DNA of 64,000 nt from Streptosporangium roseum DSM 43021 (GCF_000024865.1 NC_013595.1:8556001-8620000), one strand, 5' to 3'; shown: positions 23,427 through 32,011, counted from the first letter of the stretch. The notes: generated by a model not told the origin, from the letters alone. Made by a program: numbers and translations.

Positions 23427-23439
23427 GAGGGAGAAGGTC

Positions 23440-24717
23440 ATGGCACGCGCAGTGGTGGTCGGGGCGGGGATCGGCGGGCTGACGGCGGCGGTGGCGCTGC
23501 AGCAGCGGGGCTGGGACGTGACGGTGTTCGAGCGGGCATCGTCCCTGGAGCCGGTCGGCTCCGGGCTGGCCGTCTCCGCCAACGCCCTCAAGGCACTGGA
23601 CACGATCGGCGTCGGCGACGAGATCCGCAAGCTGTCGGCGATCCAGGGCGAGGCCGGCGTACGGCGCGCGGACGGCCGATGGCTGATGAAGACCACCGAG
23701 GAGAGCACCTCCGCCCGGCACGGCGACTCCGTGGTGCTGCTGCGCCGCGCGGACCTGGTCGACGCGCTCTCGGCGCGCCTGGCCCCCGGCACGGTCCGGC
23801 TGAACGCCACGGTGACGGGGGTGGACCCGGAGAGCGGCCGGGTGACCGTCGAGACGGGGAGCCCGGGAGCCGATCGGGCAGACGGCCCGGCGGGCGGCAC
23901 GGAGACCAGGGCGGCGGACGTGGCGACCGGGGCGGAGACCGAGGCGGCGGGCATGGCGACCGGGGCAGCGGACGTGGAGGCCGGCCCGGAGACCGGGGCA
24001 GCCGACGTGGAGGCCGATCTGGTGGTGGCCGCCGACGGCATCCACTCCCCCATCAGGACGGCACTGTTCCCCGGCCATCCCGCCCCGCGTTACTCCGGCA
24101 TCACGAGCTGGCGGGTGCTCATCCCCGGCGGGGGCGTCCCCGGCCAGACCTCCGAGAGCTGGGGCGACGGCAAGGCCTTCGGAATCATGCCGCTGGCCGG
24201 AGGGGTGGCCTACTGCTACGCCACCGACACGGTCCCGGCCGGTGGGGGCGGCGGCGACCAGCGGGCCGAACTGCTCCGCCTGTTCGGAAAGTGGCACGCC
24301 CCGATCCCGGCGCTGCTCGCCGCCGCCTCATCGGAGAACGTGCTCAGGAACGACGTCCACTACCTCGCCACCCCGCTGCCCGCCATGCACAGGGGCAAGG
24401 TCGCCCTGCTGGGCGACTCGGCCCACCCCATGACCCCCAACATGGGGCAGGGCGCCTGCCAGGCGATCGAGGACGCGGTGGTGCTGGCCCACGTGGCGGG
24501 CAAGGGCGCGGGGCTGGCGGGCTACACCGCCGCCCGGCTGGAGCGGACCGCGAAGATCGTGGCCCGGTCCGCGTCGATCTGCCGGGCCTCCCAGCTCAGC
24601 AACCCGCTCGCCGTACGGCTGCGCGACACGATGATGGCGCTCACCTGGCGGCTGGCCCCGGGGCGCATGACCGGCGCGATGGACGAGGTGCTCGGCTGGA
24701 CACCGCCCACCACCTGA
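23440..24717 (+). CDS. FAD-dependent monooxygenase (PHBH type) with internal repeat insert
   Basis: 425 residues. Rossmann motif 'VVVGAGIGGLTAAVAL' at the N-terminus, 'VAADGIHSPIR' (DG motif) and 'VALLGDSAHPMTPNMGQGA' (GD motif). It hydroxylates an unknown small molecule using NAD(P)H and O2. Residues about 150-195 hold a degenerate repeat of AADVxTGAET units inserted before the DG motif, probably a surface loop. GAGAAGG precedes ATG 23440. It is regulated with the divergent tetR. Confidence 0.9.
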   Translation: MARAVVVGAGIGGLTAAVALQQRGWDVTVFERASSLEPVGSGLAVSANALKALDTIGVGDEIRKLSAIQGEAGVRRADGRWLMKTTEESTSARHGDSVVLLRRADLVDALSARLAPGTVRLNATVTGVDPESGRVTVETGSPGADRADGPAGGTETRAADVATGAETEAAGMATGAADVEAGPETGAADVEADLVVAADGIHSPIRTALFPGHPAPRYSGITSWRVLIPGGGVPGQTSESWGDGKAFGIMPLAGGVAYCYATDTVPAGGGGGDQRAELLRLFGKWHAPIPALLAAASSENVLRNDVHYLATPLPAMHRGKVALLGDSAHPMTPNMGQGACQAIEDAVVLAHVAGKGAGLAGYTAARLERTAKIVARSASICRASQLSNPLAVRLRDTMMALTWRLAPGRMTGAMDEVLGWTPPTT

Positions 24718-24746
24718 CCGGGCCATGACCTGTCCGGACGACGGGC

Positions 24747-24906
24747 GCGAGTCCCGACAAGGACAGGTCACGACGGATGCGAACCCCGGCAGGGACAGGC
24801 CACAAGGAGCGCGAACCCCGGCAAGGACAGGCCACGACGGGAGCGAACCCCGGCAGGGACAGGCCACGACGGGCGCGAACCCCGGCAGGGCGGGCTACGA
24901 CGGGAG
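24747..24906. repeat. 32-bp tandem repeat, five units
   Basis: Units start at 24747, 24779, 24811, 24843 and 24875, with a partial sixth at 24906. Each opens GCGAACCCCGGCA or a close variant and contains GACAGGCCACGACGG. The array fills the gap between the monooxygenase stop and the convergent EamA gene and runs 12 bases into the EamA 3' end. Confidence 0.9.
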
Positions 24907-25785
24907 CGAGGCCGTTTCGCGGGTGGAGGTCTGGCCGCCGCCATGATCCGGGGAGAGCCTGCCCAGCGTGATCGTTCCCCAGACCAGCAGCGCGGCGGCG
25001 AAGATCGCCGGGATCACGTTCGCCAGGCCGGTCGGCATCGCCTCGTCGAGCAGGAGCGCTCCGGCCGTGATCGAGGTGATGGGGTCGACCACCTGCACCG
25101 TCGCGTAGGCGATGCCGAAGTAGCCCACCGCGTAGGACTTCTGCAGCAGCACCACCGCGCAGACCAGAAGCACGGGGACCGCGACCGTGAACCAGCTCAG
25201 CAGGTTGCTCAGGTCGCCGTTGAGGTTGCCGCCCACCACCCGGACGAAGGTGGACACGCTGGCCGTCACCACACCGGCGCCGATCGACAGCAGCAGCGCC
25301 TTGGCCGAGCCCGCCGCCTTCCGCGCGGCCAGGTGCGCCGCCAGCACGACCAGCCCGATGCAGGCCAGGAAGCCGAACGCCTCCCCGCCCGTCATGTGCG
25401 GCCGCACGGCGTGCACGGGAACGAGCAGCATCAGGCCGAGCAGGCCGACGGCCACGGCGATCGACCCGACGATCTCCGCCCGGTGCGGCCGCCTGCCGTG
25501 CAGCATCGCGGCGAGCGGTACGGCGAACACCAGCGTCGCCACACTGATCGGCTGTACCGCGACCAGCGGCGCGAAGCTCAGCGCGACGGCGTGCATGGAC
25601 GCCCCGGCGAATCCGATCACCCCGCCCACCCACCAGCGGGGCCGCCTCATCAGCTTGAGCGAGGCCCCCTCGGAGACCGCCTCGAACTGCTGGAGCGCGG
25701 CACCCAGCGCATAACCCAGCGCGCCGACCAGAGCGATCGACATCCCGACCCAAGTCATCGCCACCCACCAGGGGCGATCAGGCAT
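24895..25785 (-). CDS. EamA/DMT-family transporter
   Basis: About 296 residues with 9-10 hydrophobic segments. 'VGALGYALGAALQQFEAVSE' in TM1, 'VQPISVATLVFAVPLAAML' in the middle and 'GIAYATVQVVDPITSITAGA' in the second half match the drug/metabolite transporter repeat. The start is uncertain between ATG 25785 and ATG 25758, and neither has a strong ribosome site. Substrate unknown. Its last codons lie in the 32-bp repeat. Confidence 0.85.
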   Translation of the reverse strand: MPDRPWWVAMTWVGMSIALVGALGYALGAALQQFEAVSEGASLKLMRRPRWWVGGVIGFAGASMHAVALSFAPLVAVQPISVATLVFAVPLAAMLHGRRPHRAEIVGSIAVAVGLLGLMLLVPVHAVRPHMTGGEAFGFLACIGLVVLAAHLAARKAAGSAKALLLSIGAGVVTASVSTFVRVVGGNLNGDLSNLLSWFTVAVPVLLVCAVVLLQKSYAVGYFGIAYATVQVVDPITSITAGALLLDEAMPTGLANVIPAIFAAALLVWGTITLGRLSPDHGGGQTSTRETASLPS

Positions 25786-26086
25786 ACGTAAAGAAATGAT
25801 TCTTGGGTCATCCCGCAAGCTTAGAGTGCCCGACGAGTGGGTAACGGGCCGCCCAAGCCAGATCAAACCCCTTTTCGGTCATCACCCCCTATCCATGACG
25901 CATCCCCGCACTTCCGAGCGGATCGAGCGGACCAAACAGACCAAGCAGGCCGATCCGCGAGCGGCGCATCCCTCGGAGCGGAGCGGGGGGACGGCCCGTC
26001 CCCCCGTCCCTCCGGCGCGACCGTGGAGACTCGCGGACCGGACCCGCCAGACGCGGGGCGGACCCGCTGGTCGCGGGGCGGATCCG

Positions 26087-26449
26087 CTAGTCGCGGGGCG
26101 GGCAGACGCAGAAGAGGTGCCCCTCGGGGTCGGCGAGCACGACCCAGCCTCCCTCGCCGGGCTGGAAGTCAGGCTTGGTGGCTCCGAGCTCCAGGTAGTC
26201 CTGGACCGCCTTGTCCAGGTCGGGGACCCGGACGTCGAGGTGGAACTGCTTGTCGGCGCCGGGCCAGGAGGCCGGCTTGCGGTCCGGGTTCTGCTGGAAG
26301 TAGATGCTCGTCGTGCCGTCGCCGATGCCGGCGTAGGTGTCCTCGGCGTACTGGACCTCGTAGCCGAGGACGGTCGCGTAGAACTCGGCGAGCCGCTTGG
26401 GCTCGGCGCAGTCGATGGTCACGGCGATGAGCTGTGCTTTCGTCGTCAT
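26087..26449 (-). CDS. VOC-family (glyoxalase-like) protein
   Basis: 120 residues, a single vicinal-oxygen-chelate unit: 'VTIDCAEPKRLAEFYATVLG', 'GGWVVLADPEGHLFCVCP'. The DPEGH ending is the usual glyoxalase/bleomycin-resistance type signature. It is probably a metal-binding dimer with an unknown substrate. It stands alone on the minus strand. Confidence 0.88.
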   Translation of the reverse strand: MTTKAQLIAVTIDCAEPKRLAEFYATVLGYEVQYAEDTYAGIGDGTTSIYFQQNPDRKPASWPGADKQFHLDVRVPDLDKAVQDYLELGATKPDFQPGEGGWVVLADPEGHLFCVCPPRD

Positions 26450-26613
26450 GGGCCCATCATCACGCCCATACCTGTCAGGTGACGTCAGGTTAATCGACGG
26501 CCTTCGGACGGGCCGGACGGGCCGCCGGAAGGGCGCCCGCCGGTGTCGCCGGCGCGGACGGGCCGCCGGATAACCGCTGGCCCGCGCACCGGTCCTCTCG
26601 TTAGGGTCGACCC

Positions 26614-26652
26614 GTGACCACGCTCATCATGTCCCCGCCCGCCGCCCGATAG
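26614..26652 (+). CDS. Possible 12-codon leader peptide
   Basis: GTG at 26614 opens a 12-residue frame (VTTLIMSPPAAR) whose TAG stop sits in the loop of a GC-rich hairpin (26641-26660). TAGGGT at 26602-26607 just upstream could be a -10, making the message leaderless. Leader peptides of this form precede attenuators; the reading is inference. Confidence 0.4.
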   Translation: MTTLIMSPPAAR

Positions 26653-26737
26653 CGGGCGGCCCTCTCTCCTGACAACCGGATCCGGGCGATCCGGTGGGTG
26701 GTTGGCGCCCGCATACGCGCGGCCTGACGACAACCAC
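26641..26737 (+). promoter_or_regulatory. Candidate attenuator with mutually exclusive hairpins before EamA
   Basis: GCCGCCCG/CGGGCGGC (26641-26648, 26653-26660) forms hairpin 1. ACCGGATC/GATCCGGT (26675-26682, 26688-26695) forms hairpin 2, which CAACC (26673) and GGTTG (26700) can extend. GTGGTTG (26698-26704) can instead pair with CAACCAC (26731-26737). The two uses of GGTTG exclude each other. No published riboswitch class was recognised. Confidence 0.5.
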
Positions 26738-26756
26738 TTCATCTGGAGAGATCTCC

Positions 26757-27647
26757 ATGACGCATGTCTCCGTACGGCGGGGCCTGCTGTACGTATCGAT
26801 CGCGGCGACCGCCTGGGGCACCGGCGGCGCCGCCGGCGCGCTGCTCTACCAGGCGGGCGGCCTCGGTCCCGTCGCCGTCTCGTTCTGGCGCTTCGCCGCC
26901 GGCGCGGTGATGCTCCTGCTGGCCTCCCGGGTCTTCGGCCTCGGACGCCCCGGAGCCCTGGGGCGGACCGTGGTCACGGGCGTGGCGATGGCCGTCTACC
27001 AGACGGCCTACTTCGCGGCGATCGCCGCGTCCGGCCTGGCAGTGGCGACCGTGGTCACGATAGGCGCGACACCGGTCCTCGTGGCCGCCGGCGCGCGCCT
27101 GCTGCTGGGCGAGCGGCTCGGCCGGGCCGGACTGGGCGCGGTCGCGACCGCGCTGGCCGGGCTGGCCCTGCTGACCCTGGACGGCGGATCGGCCACGTTC
27201 TCGGCGGCCGGCATCGGCTGGGCACTGCTCTCGGCTGCCGGCTACGCGGGCGTCACCCTGCTCAACCGGGCCTCCACCGACGGCCCCTACGCCACCGCCA
27301 TGGGCGGCTTCGTCGTCGGCGGCCTCTGCCTGCTCCCCCTCGCGACCGTCCAGGAGCTGCTGCCGCAGGGCGACCTGCTCGCCTCCTCGGCGCTCATCGT
27401 CTACCTCGGCGCGGTTCCGACGGCGCTGGCCTACGGCCTCTTCTTCGCGGGTCTCGCCGCGGTGCGGGCCACGACGGCGTCGGTGATCTCCCTCGTGGAG
27501 CCGGTCGGCGCGGCGGTCATCGGGGTGCTCCTCCTCGGCGAGCGGCTCACCCCGCAGGCCGTCGCGGGCGCGGTCCTGCTGCTCGCCGCCGTCGGCCTGC
27601 TCACCCTCGGCGAGAGGCGCGCGGCCGTGGAGCCGGTCACCATGTGA
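26757..27647 (+). CDS. EamA/DMT-family exporter
   Basis: 296 residues with ten hydrophobic segments in two EamA halves ('AATAWGTGGAAGALLYQAGG' and 'LGAVPTALAYGLFFAGLAAV'). It is closest to the amino-acid/metabolite exporter branch ('SVISLVEPVGAAVIGVLLLG'). GGAGAG lies 8 bases before ATG 26757. The structured 140-base leader upstream suggests control by a metabolite or by translation of a leader peptide. Confidence 0.88.
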   Translation: MTHVSVRRGLLYVSIAATAWGTGGAAGALLYQAGGLGPVAVSFWRFAAGAVMLLLASRVFGLGRPGALGRTVVTGVAMAVYQTAYFAAIAASGLAVATVVTIGATPVLVAAGARLLLGERLGRAGLGAVATALAGLALLTLDGGSATFSAAGIGWALLSAAGYAGVTLLNRASTDGPYATAMGGFVVGGLCLLPLATVQELLPQGDLLASSALIVYLGAVPTALAYGLFFAGLAAVRATTASVISLVEPVGAAVIGVLLLGERLTPQAVAGAVLLLAAVGLLTLGERRAAVEPVTM

Positions 27648-27741
27648 GGGCGGCGCCTTCACGGATTTCCCTAACGCCGAGAAATAAACCAAACAGAAGG
27701 GAAAAACCGCCCACCCACACTTCTCCCAAGAATAAGACAAT

Positions 27742-27762
27742 AAGCAAATAACTGCTTTTTTA
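27742..27762 (+). terminator. Small hairpin with T-tract
   Basis: AAGCA (27742-27746) and TGCTT (27753-27757), followed by a T run to 27761. T-tracts are rare in this window. It lies in an A/T-rich stretch (27670-27780) that otherwise shows no gene. Confidence 0.5.
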
Positions 27763-27797
27763 TCGATAATTCTACTCATATCGTGGCCATAGAAACG

Positions 27798-27830
27798 CGG
27801 GCCGCCGGACGGTCTCCGCCCGGCGGCCCG
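27798..27830 (+). promoter_or_regulatory. Strong hairpin in the 5' leader of a secreted-protein gene
   Basis: CGGGCCGCCGG (27798-27808) and its exact complement (27820-27830) lie only 18 bases before ATG 27848. Ribosome site GAGGAGA follows the hairpin immediately, so the structure could affect translation. Confidence 0.5.
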
Positions 27831-27847
27831 ATCAGAGAGGAGACGCC

Positions 27848-28195
27848 ATGGACAGCAAGCGGCGCCTGATACTGATCAGCTCGGCCCTTCTCGCCGCCTC
27901 CGCCCTCGGACCGGCCACGATCTCCCCGGCCTCGGCCGCGCCGGCCTCCGCGCGGGCGGTCGTGGCACACGCCACGCACGACCTGACGGCCGGGGCGGAC
28001 CCGACCACGGGCCCGGAGAACGGCGGCAAACCGGAGGCGTACTGGAAGGCCTACCGCAAGGGCTACACCGACGCCGGCGAAGACTGCGACAAGGGGAAGA
28101 GTTTCTCCTACGACGCATCGGCGGACTGGGACAGAAAGGGCTGGGTGGACGGATACAACGCCGGCCACATCCAGTTCTGCGAGAAGACCGGCTGA
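27848..28195 (+). CDS. Small secreted protein of unknown function
   Basis: 115 residues with a signal peptide ('LILISSALLAASALGPATIS', then SASA). The mature part is charged, with two cysteines and a repeated pattern 'YWKAYRKGYTDAGEDCDKG' and 'WDRKGWVDGYNAGH', i.e. two K/R-G-(Y/W)-x-D-(A/G)-(G/Y) turns. No family recognised. GAGGAGA precedes the ATG at 27848. Confidence 0.78.
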   Translation: MDSKRRLILISSALLAASALGPATISPASAAPASARAVVAHATHDLTAGADPTTGPENGGKPEAYWKAYRKGYTDAGEDCDKGKSFSYDASADWDRKGWVDGYNAGHIQFCEKTG

Positions 28196-28230
28196 ATCGC
28201 CGCCGCCACCAGGAAAGGCGGCCGGAGAAA

Positions 28231-28295
28231 GGCCCGGGGGCCCGGCCCCCGGGCCTGCGGCGCGGCAGGCCCGGGGGTCTGTGGCGCGGCAGACC
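28231..28295. terminator. Three consecutive hairpins between convergent genes
   Basis: GGCCCGGGGG/CCCCCGGGCC (28231-28240, 28246-28255), GGGCCTGC/GCAGGCCC (28251-28258, 28265-28272) and GGTCTG/CAGACC (28276-28281, 28290-28295). The first two overlap and exclude each other. They separate the secreted-protein gene from the aldolase gene. Confidence 0.7.
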
Positions 28296-28327
28296 TGAGG
28301 GCTTGTGGCGGGACAGGTGGGTGCGGG

Positions 28328-29119
28328 TCAGCCGAACATGTCGGGCTCGGCGGCGGTGATCTGGTCGTGGAGAGGCTGGAAGTTGATCCAGCCGACCAGG
28401 TCGTTGCCGATCTGGCCGTGGGTGAGCTTGGCGTTCTCGTGGTCGATCGGCACCGTCGGTCCGGCGGCCTTGGCCAGGAGCTGGGCCTGGCAGGAGCGCT
28501 CCATCGTGATGAACCACCAGGCGGCGGCGTCCACGGTGTCGCCGACCGTCAGCAGGCCGTGGTTGCGCAGGATGACCGCCTTGGAGGAGCCGAGCGCCCG
28601 GGCGATGCGGCGTCCCTCCTCCGTCTCCACGACCACGCCGGTGTAGTCGTCGAACAGCCCGTGGTCCTCGTAGAACGCGCAGGCGTCCTGGGTCAGCGGC
28701 TCGAGGAGCGTGCCCAGCGACGACAGCGCCTTGCCGTACACCGAGTGGCTGTGCGCGGCGGCGACCGCGTCCGGTCTGGCCTGGTGGACCATCGCGTGGA
28801 TGGCGAACGCCGCCTGGTTGACGTGGTAGCGCCCCTCGACGACCTGGCCCTCGTGGTTGACGAGGATGAGGTCGCTGACCCGGATCTGCTTGAACGACAT
28901 GCCGAACGGGTTCACCCAGAAGTGGTCGGTGTGCTCGGGGTCGCGGGCGGTGATGTGCCCGGCCACCCCTTCCTCGAAGCCGAACCGGCCGAACAGCCGC
29001 AGGGCTGCCACCAGGCGTTCCTGGCGGTGGCGGCGCTCCTCCTCCACGGTGTCGAACTTCTGCGGCAGCCGGAAGACGAGCTGGTCGGTGGGGATCGGCT
29101 GCAGGTCGGACAGGCTCAT
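28328..29119 (-). CDS. Class II aldolase/adducin-family protein
   Basis: 263 residues from ATG 29119, with GGAGG upstream. 'HITARDPEHTDHFWVNPFG', 'AHSHSVYGKALSSLG' (metal-binding His pair) and 'VILRNHGLLTVGDTVDAAAW' (third His) are the class II aldolase zinc site. Close relatives are described as aldolases or decarboxylases of small hydroxy-acids; the substrate here is unknown. Its start overlaps the stop of a 41-codon frame (ATGA). Confidence 0.9.
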   Translation of the reverse strand: MSLSDLQPIPTDQLVFRLPQKFDTVEEERRHRQERLVAALRLFGRFGFEEGVAGHITARDPEHTDHFWVNPFGMSFKQIRVSDLILVNHEGQVVEGRYHVNQAAFAIHAMVHQARPDAVAAAHSHSVYGKALSSLGTLLEPLTQDACAFYEDHGLFDDYTGVVVETEEGRRIARALGSSKAVILRNHGLLTVGDTVDAAAWWFITMERSCQAQLLAKAAGPTVPIDHENAKLTHGQIGNDLVGWINFQPLHDQITAAEPDMFG

Positions 29120-29241
29120 CGTGCCTCCGGTGCGGAAGGGTCGAGGTCGGCGGGCGGGCGGTGGCCCGCCGGCCCGGGGGTGAGGTCGAGGCCGCCCCGC
29201 CCGTCGAGGTAGATCTCGTACCGGTAGTCGGAGAAGGCCAC
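29116..29241 (-). CDS. 41-codon frame resembling the N-terminus of an alpha-hydroxy-acid oxidase
   Basis: GTG 29241 reads VAFSDYRYEIYLDGRGGL and continues Pro-rich to a TGA that overlaps the aldolase ATG. The beginning matches the N-terminal helix of FMN-dependent lactate 2-monooxygenase type proteins (MAFgDYq.EIYl.Gl.G). The rest of that enzyme is missing. It is either a remnant kept as a coupling leader or a chance resemblance. Confidence 0.4.
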   Translation of the reverse strand: MAFSDYRYEIYLDGRGGLDLTPGPAGHRPPADLDPSAPEAR

Positions 29242-29422
29242 GGACCCAGCCTGTCCCGCGTCGCCCGCCCATGTCCACACCGAACCGAATCCGGTTCACC
29301 GGGGCCGGGCCGGCCGCGCCACCGGCATTGCCCCGCGGTCCCCGCAGGACGGATGATCCGTTTGGTCGGTACGGTGATGCGACAGCGGGAACGTGTGCCC
29401 GGAAACGGGCGTTGGAGGGAAC

Positions 29423-31636
29423 GTGGCCTCGATAACTCAGCTCTTCAGGCGTTTCCTGGAGCGTCCCGGCTCCATCGACCTGGCGCCGTTCGATCGGACC
29501 GTGGCGTCCGCCGGGGACCGGGAGGAGCGGATCAGGGGGCTCGCCGAGCTTCCGGAGCCCTCGATGGACGACCTGGCCGAGTTCTGCGCGATCGTGCGGG
29601 AGGCCGCGCGACGCACGCTGGGCCTGCGGCCGTACGACGTGCAGCTCGTGGGCATGCTCGCCATGCTGTCGGGCAACGTGGCGGAGATGGCCACCGGCGA
29701 GGGCAAGACCCTGTCCGGCGCCATGGCCGCCGCCGGATACGCCCTGCAGGGCAAGCGGGTGCACGTGATCTCGGTCAACGACTACCTGGCGCAGCGCGAC
29801 GCCGAGTGGATGGGCCCGCTGTACGGATCGCTGGGCGTCTCGGTCGGCTGGATCGCGGAGACCTCCACCCCCGAGGAGCGCCGGGCGGCCTACGCCAAGG
29901 ACGTGACGTACGGGTCGGTCAGCGAGATCGGCTTCGACGTGCTCCGCGACCGGACCCGCACCGACGTGTCCGACCTGGTCGTGCCCGAGCCGAGCGTGGC
30001 GCTGGTGGACGAGGCCGACTCGGTGCTGGTGGACGAGGCCAGGGTGCCGCTGGTGCTGGCCGGGGCCGCCGACCCGGGCGACTCCGTGCCGGAGATGGCC
30101 GCACTGGTCCGCCAGCTGGTCAAGGGCTACCACTACGAGCTCGACGACCAGGCGCGCAACGTCCACCTGACCACCAAGGGCATCGACACCGTCGAGCAGG
30201 CACTGGGCCTGGAGCTCTACGACAACGCCACCACGCTGACCGAGGTCAACCTCGCCCTGCACGCGCACGCCCTGCTGACCAAGGACGTCGACTACATCGT
30301 GCGCGAGGGGAAGGTCCACCTGATCAACCCCTCCCGGGGCCGGGTGGCCCTGCTGCAGCGCTGGCCGGACGGCCTGCAGGCCGCCGTCGAGGCCAAGGAG
30401 ACGCTGCCCGCCTCGGAGACCGGCGAGATCCTCGACTCGATCACCGTCCAGGGCCTGATCACCCGCTATCCCGAGAAGTGCGGCATGACCGGCACGGCGG
30501 TCGCGGTCGGGGACCAGCTCCGCGAGTTCTACGACCTCAAGGTGGCCGTGGTCCCGTCCAACCGGCCGTGCGTCCGGACGGACGCGCCCGACCGGCTCTT
30601 CGAGTACGCGATGGAGAAGGACCACGCGCTGGTCGACGAGATCGTCGAGGTGCACGCGACCGGGCGGCCGATCCTGATCGGCACCCTGGACGTGGCCGAG
30701 TCCGAGCGGCTCTCCCTGACGTTGAGCGGGCGCGGCCTGGAGTGCGTGGTCCTCAACGCCAAGAACGACGCCGAGGAGGCGTCGATCATCGCCAGGGCCG
30801 GCGAGCGCGGCGCGATCACGGTCTCCACGCAGATGGCCGGGCGCGGCACCGACATCCGCCTCGGCGACGGCGTGGACGAGCTCGGCGGGCTGTACGTCAT
30901 CGGCTCCGGCAGGCACACCAGCAGCCGTCTGGACGACCAGCTCCGCGGCCGCGCGGGCCGCCAGGGCGACCCCGGCGGCTCGGTCTTCTTCGTGAGCGGC
31001 GAGGACGAGCTGATCACCCACTACGTGGCCGACGAGTACGCCAAGGGCGTGCCCGACCGCGACCTGGTGGGCCACGCCCAGCGGGTCGCCGAGGGCGTCA
31101 ACATGGAGATCCACCGCAACACCTGGCGCTACACCCGCCTCCTCGAACACCACCGGAGCCTGGTCCTCGGCCTCCGCGAGAAGGTCCTGCGCGGCGAATC
31201 AGCCGCCGACGCGCTCTCCGGAGCCGCGCCCGAGCGGTGGTCCGAGCTGCGGGAGGCCGTCGGCGAGGAGGTGCTCCAGGATGCCGCCCGGCAGATCGTC
31301 CTGTTCCATCTCGACCGCTGCTGGGCCGACCATCTGGCCTTCCTGGGCGAGCTCCGCGAGGGCATCCACCTGCGCGCCCTGGGCCGCCTCAGCCCGATCG
31401 AGGAGTTCAACAAGGAGGCCAAGCCCGCCTACGAGCACATGCTGGCCGAGATCGAGTCCCGCTCGGTCGCCACCTTCGAGAGCGCCTCCATCACCTCCGA
31501 GGGTCTCGACCTCGACGGCGCGGGCCTCAAACGCCCCACCGCCACCTGGACCTACCTCGTCCAGGACAACCCCTTCGGCACCGAGTGGGAGCGCATCCTC
31601 AACCGCCTGACCACCAAGGTCCGCCGCCGCCGCTGA
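29423..31636 (+). CDS. secA2: SecA2-type accessory preprotein translocase ATPase
   Basis: 737 residues from GTG 29423 (GGAGGG 5 bases upstream). Helicase-like NBD1 with 'EMATGEGKTLSGAMAAAGYA' and 'VALVDEADSVLVDEARVPL', preprotein cross-linking region after it, NBD2 with 'ITVSTQMAGRGTDIRLG' and 'QLRGRAGRQGDPG'. It lacks the C-terminal zinc-binding tail and is about 150-200 residues shorter than the housekeeping SecA, as SecA2 proteins are. It would drive export of a special set of proteins through SecYEG. No substrate or accessory Sec gene lies next to it. Confidence 0.92.
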   Translation: MASITQLFRRFLERPGSIDLAPFDRTVASAGDREERIRGLAELPEPSMDDLAEFCAIVREAARRTLGLRPYDVQLVGMLAMLSGNVAEMATGEGKTLSGAMAAAGYALQGKRVHVISVNDYLAQRDAEWMGPLYGSLGVSVGWIAETSTPEERRAAYAKDVTYGSVSEIGFDVLRDRTRTDVSDLVVPEPSVALVDEADSVLVDEARVPLVLAGAADPGDSVPEMAALVRQLVKGYHYELDDQARNVHLTTKGIDTVEQALGLELYDNATTLTEVNLALHAHALLTKDVDYIVREGKVHLINPSRGRVALLQRWPDGLQAAVEAKETLPASETGEILDSITVQGLITRYPEKCGMTGTAVAVGDQLREFYDLKVAVVPSNRPCVRTDAPDRLFEYAMEKDHALVDEIVEVHATGRPILIGTLDVAESERLSLTLSGRGLECVVLNAKNDAEEASIIARAGERGAITVSTQMAGRGTDIRLGDGVDELGGLYVIGSGRHTSSRLDDQLRGRAGRQGDPGGSVFFVSGEDELITHYVADEYAKGVPDRDLVGHAQRVAEGVNMEIHRNTWRYTRLLEHHRSLVLGLREKVLRGESAADALSGAAPERWSELREAVGEEVLQDAARQIVLFHLDRCWADHLAFLGELREGIHLRALGRLSPIEEFNKEAKPAYEHMLAEIESRSVATFESASITSEGLDLDGAGLKRPTATWTYLVQDNPFGTEWERILNRLTTKVRRRR

Positions 31637-31735
31637 CCCCGTCCGGTGAAACGGCCCGCTGACCGGCGGCACGCCTGATCGGCCTTCGGGCTGCGGGCAC
31701 GACGGCGTGCGGGACGGACATCGCCCGATGCGGCA

Positions 31736-32011
31736 CTAGCGGGATCTGTACGCGTCCGCTCGGTGCTGGACGGTGACCACCTGGACCAGGATCCGGCCAT
31801 CGTCGATCAGGTAGAGAACCCGGTAGTCGCCGCGACGCGCGGACCATTGGGGAGCGAGAGGTTCGTCGAGGGGTTTGCCGACCCGGCGAGGGTTGTCCAG
31901 CAGCGGTCCGGTGATGAACTCCCAGACCGCCCGCACGACTTTCGCCGGCAGGCGTTCGGCGAGATCCTGTCTGGCGCGGCGGGTGAGGTGGAGTTCGTAT
32001 CGCTCGCTCAC
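31736..32011 (-). CDS. RelE/ParE-family toxin
   Basis: 91 residues: 'YELHLTRRARQDLAERLP' opening, 'NPRRVGKPLDEPLAP' and 'RGDYRVLYLIDDGRILVQVV' with the C-terminal H/R/Y cluster of ribosome-dependent mRNA interferases. GTG 32011 overlaps the antitoxin stop (GTGA). It forms a standard type II module with the Phd gene. Confidence 0.92.
   Translation of the reverse strand: MSERYELHLTRRARQDLAERLPAKVVRAVWEFITGPLLDNPRRVGKPLDEPLAPQWSARRGDYRVLYLIDDGRILVQVVTVQHRADAYRSR

Noticed and set aside
24747..24906. CRISPR-like repeat array
   Set aside because: The 32-bp units follow each other directly with no variable spacers, and no cas genes are present.
29242..31153. Long minus-strand frame running through secA2 into the aldolase gene (941 codons in total)
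   Set aside because: Only the part from ATG 29119 matches a protein family; the rest is antisense to the well-conserved SecA2 gene.
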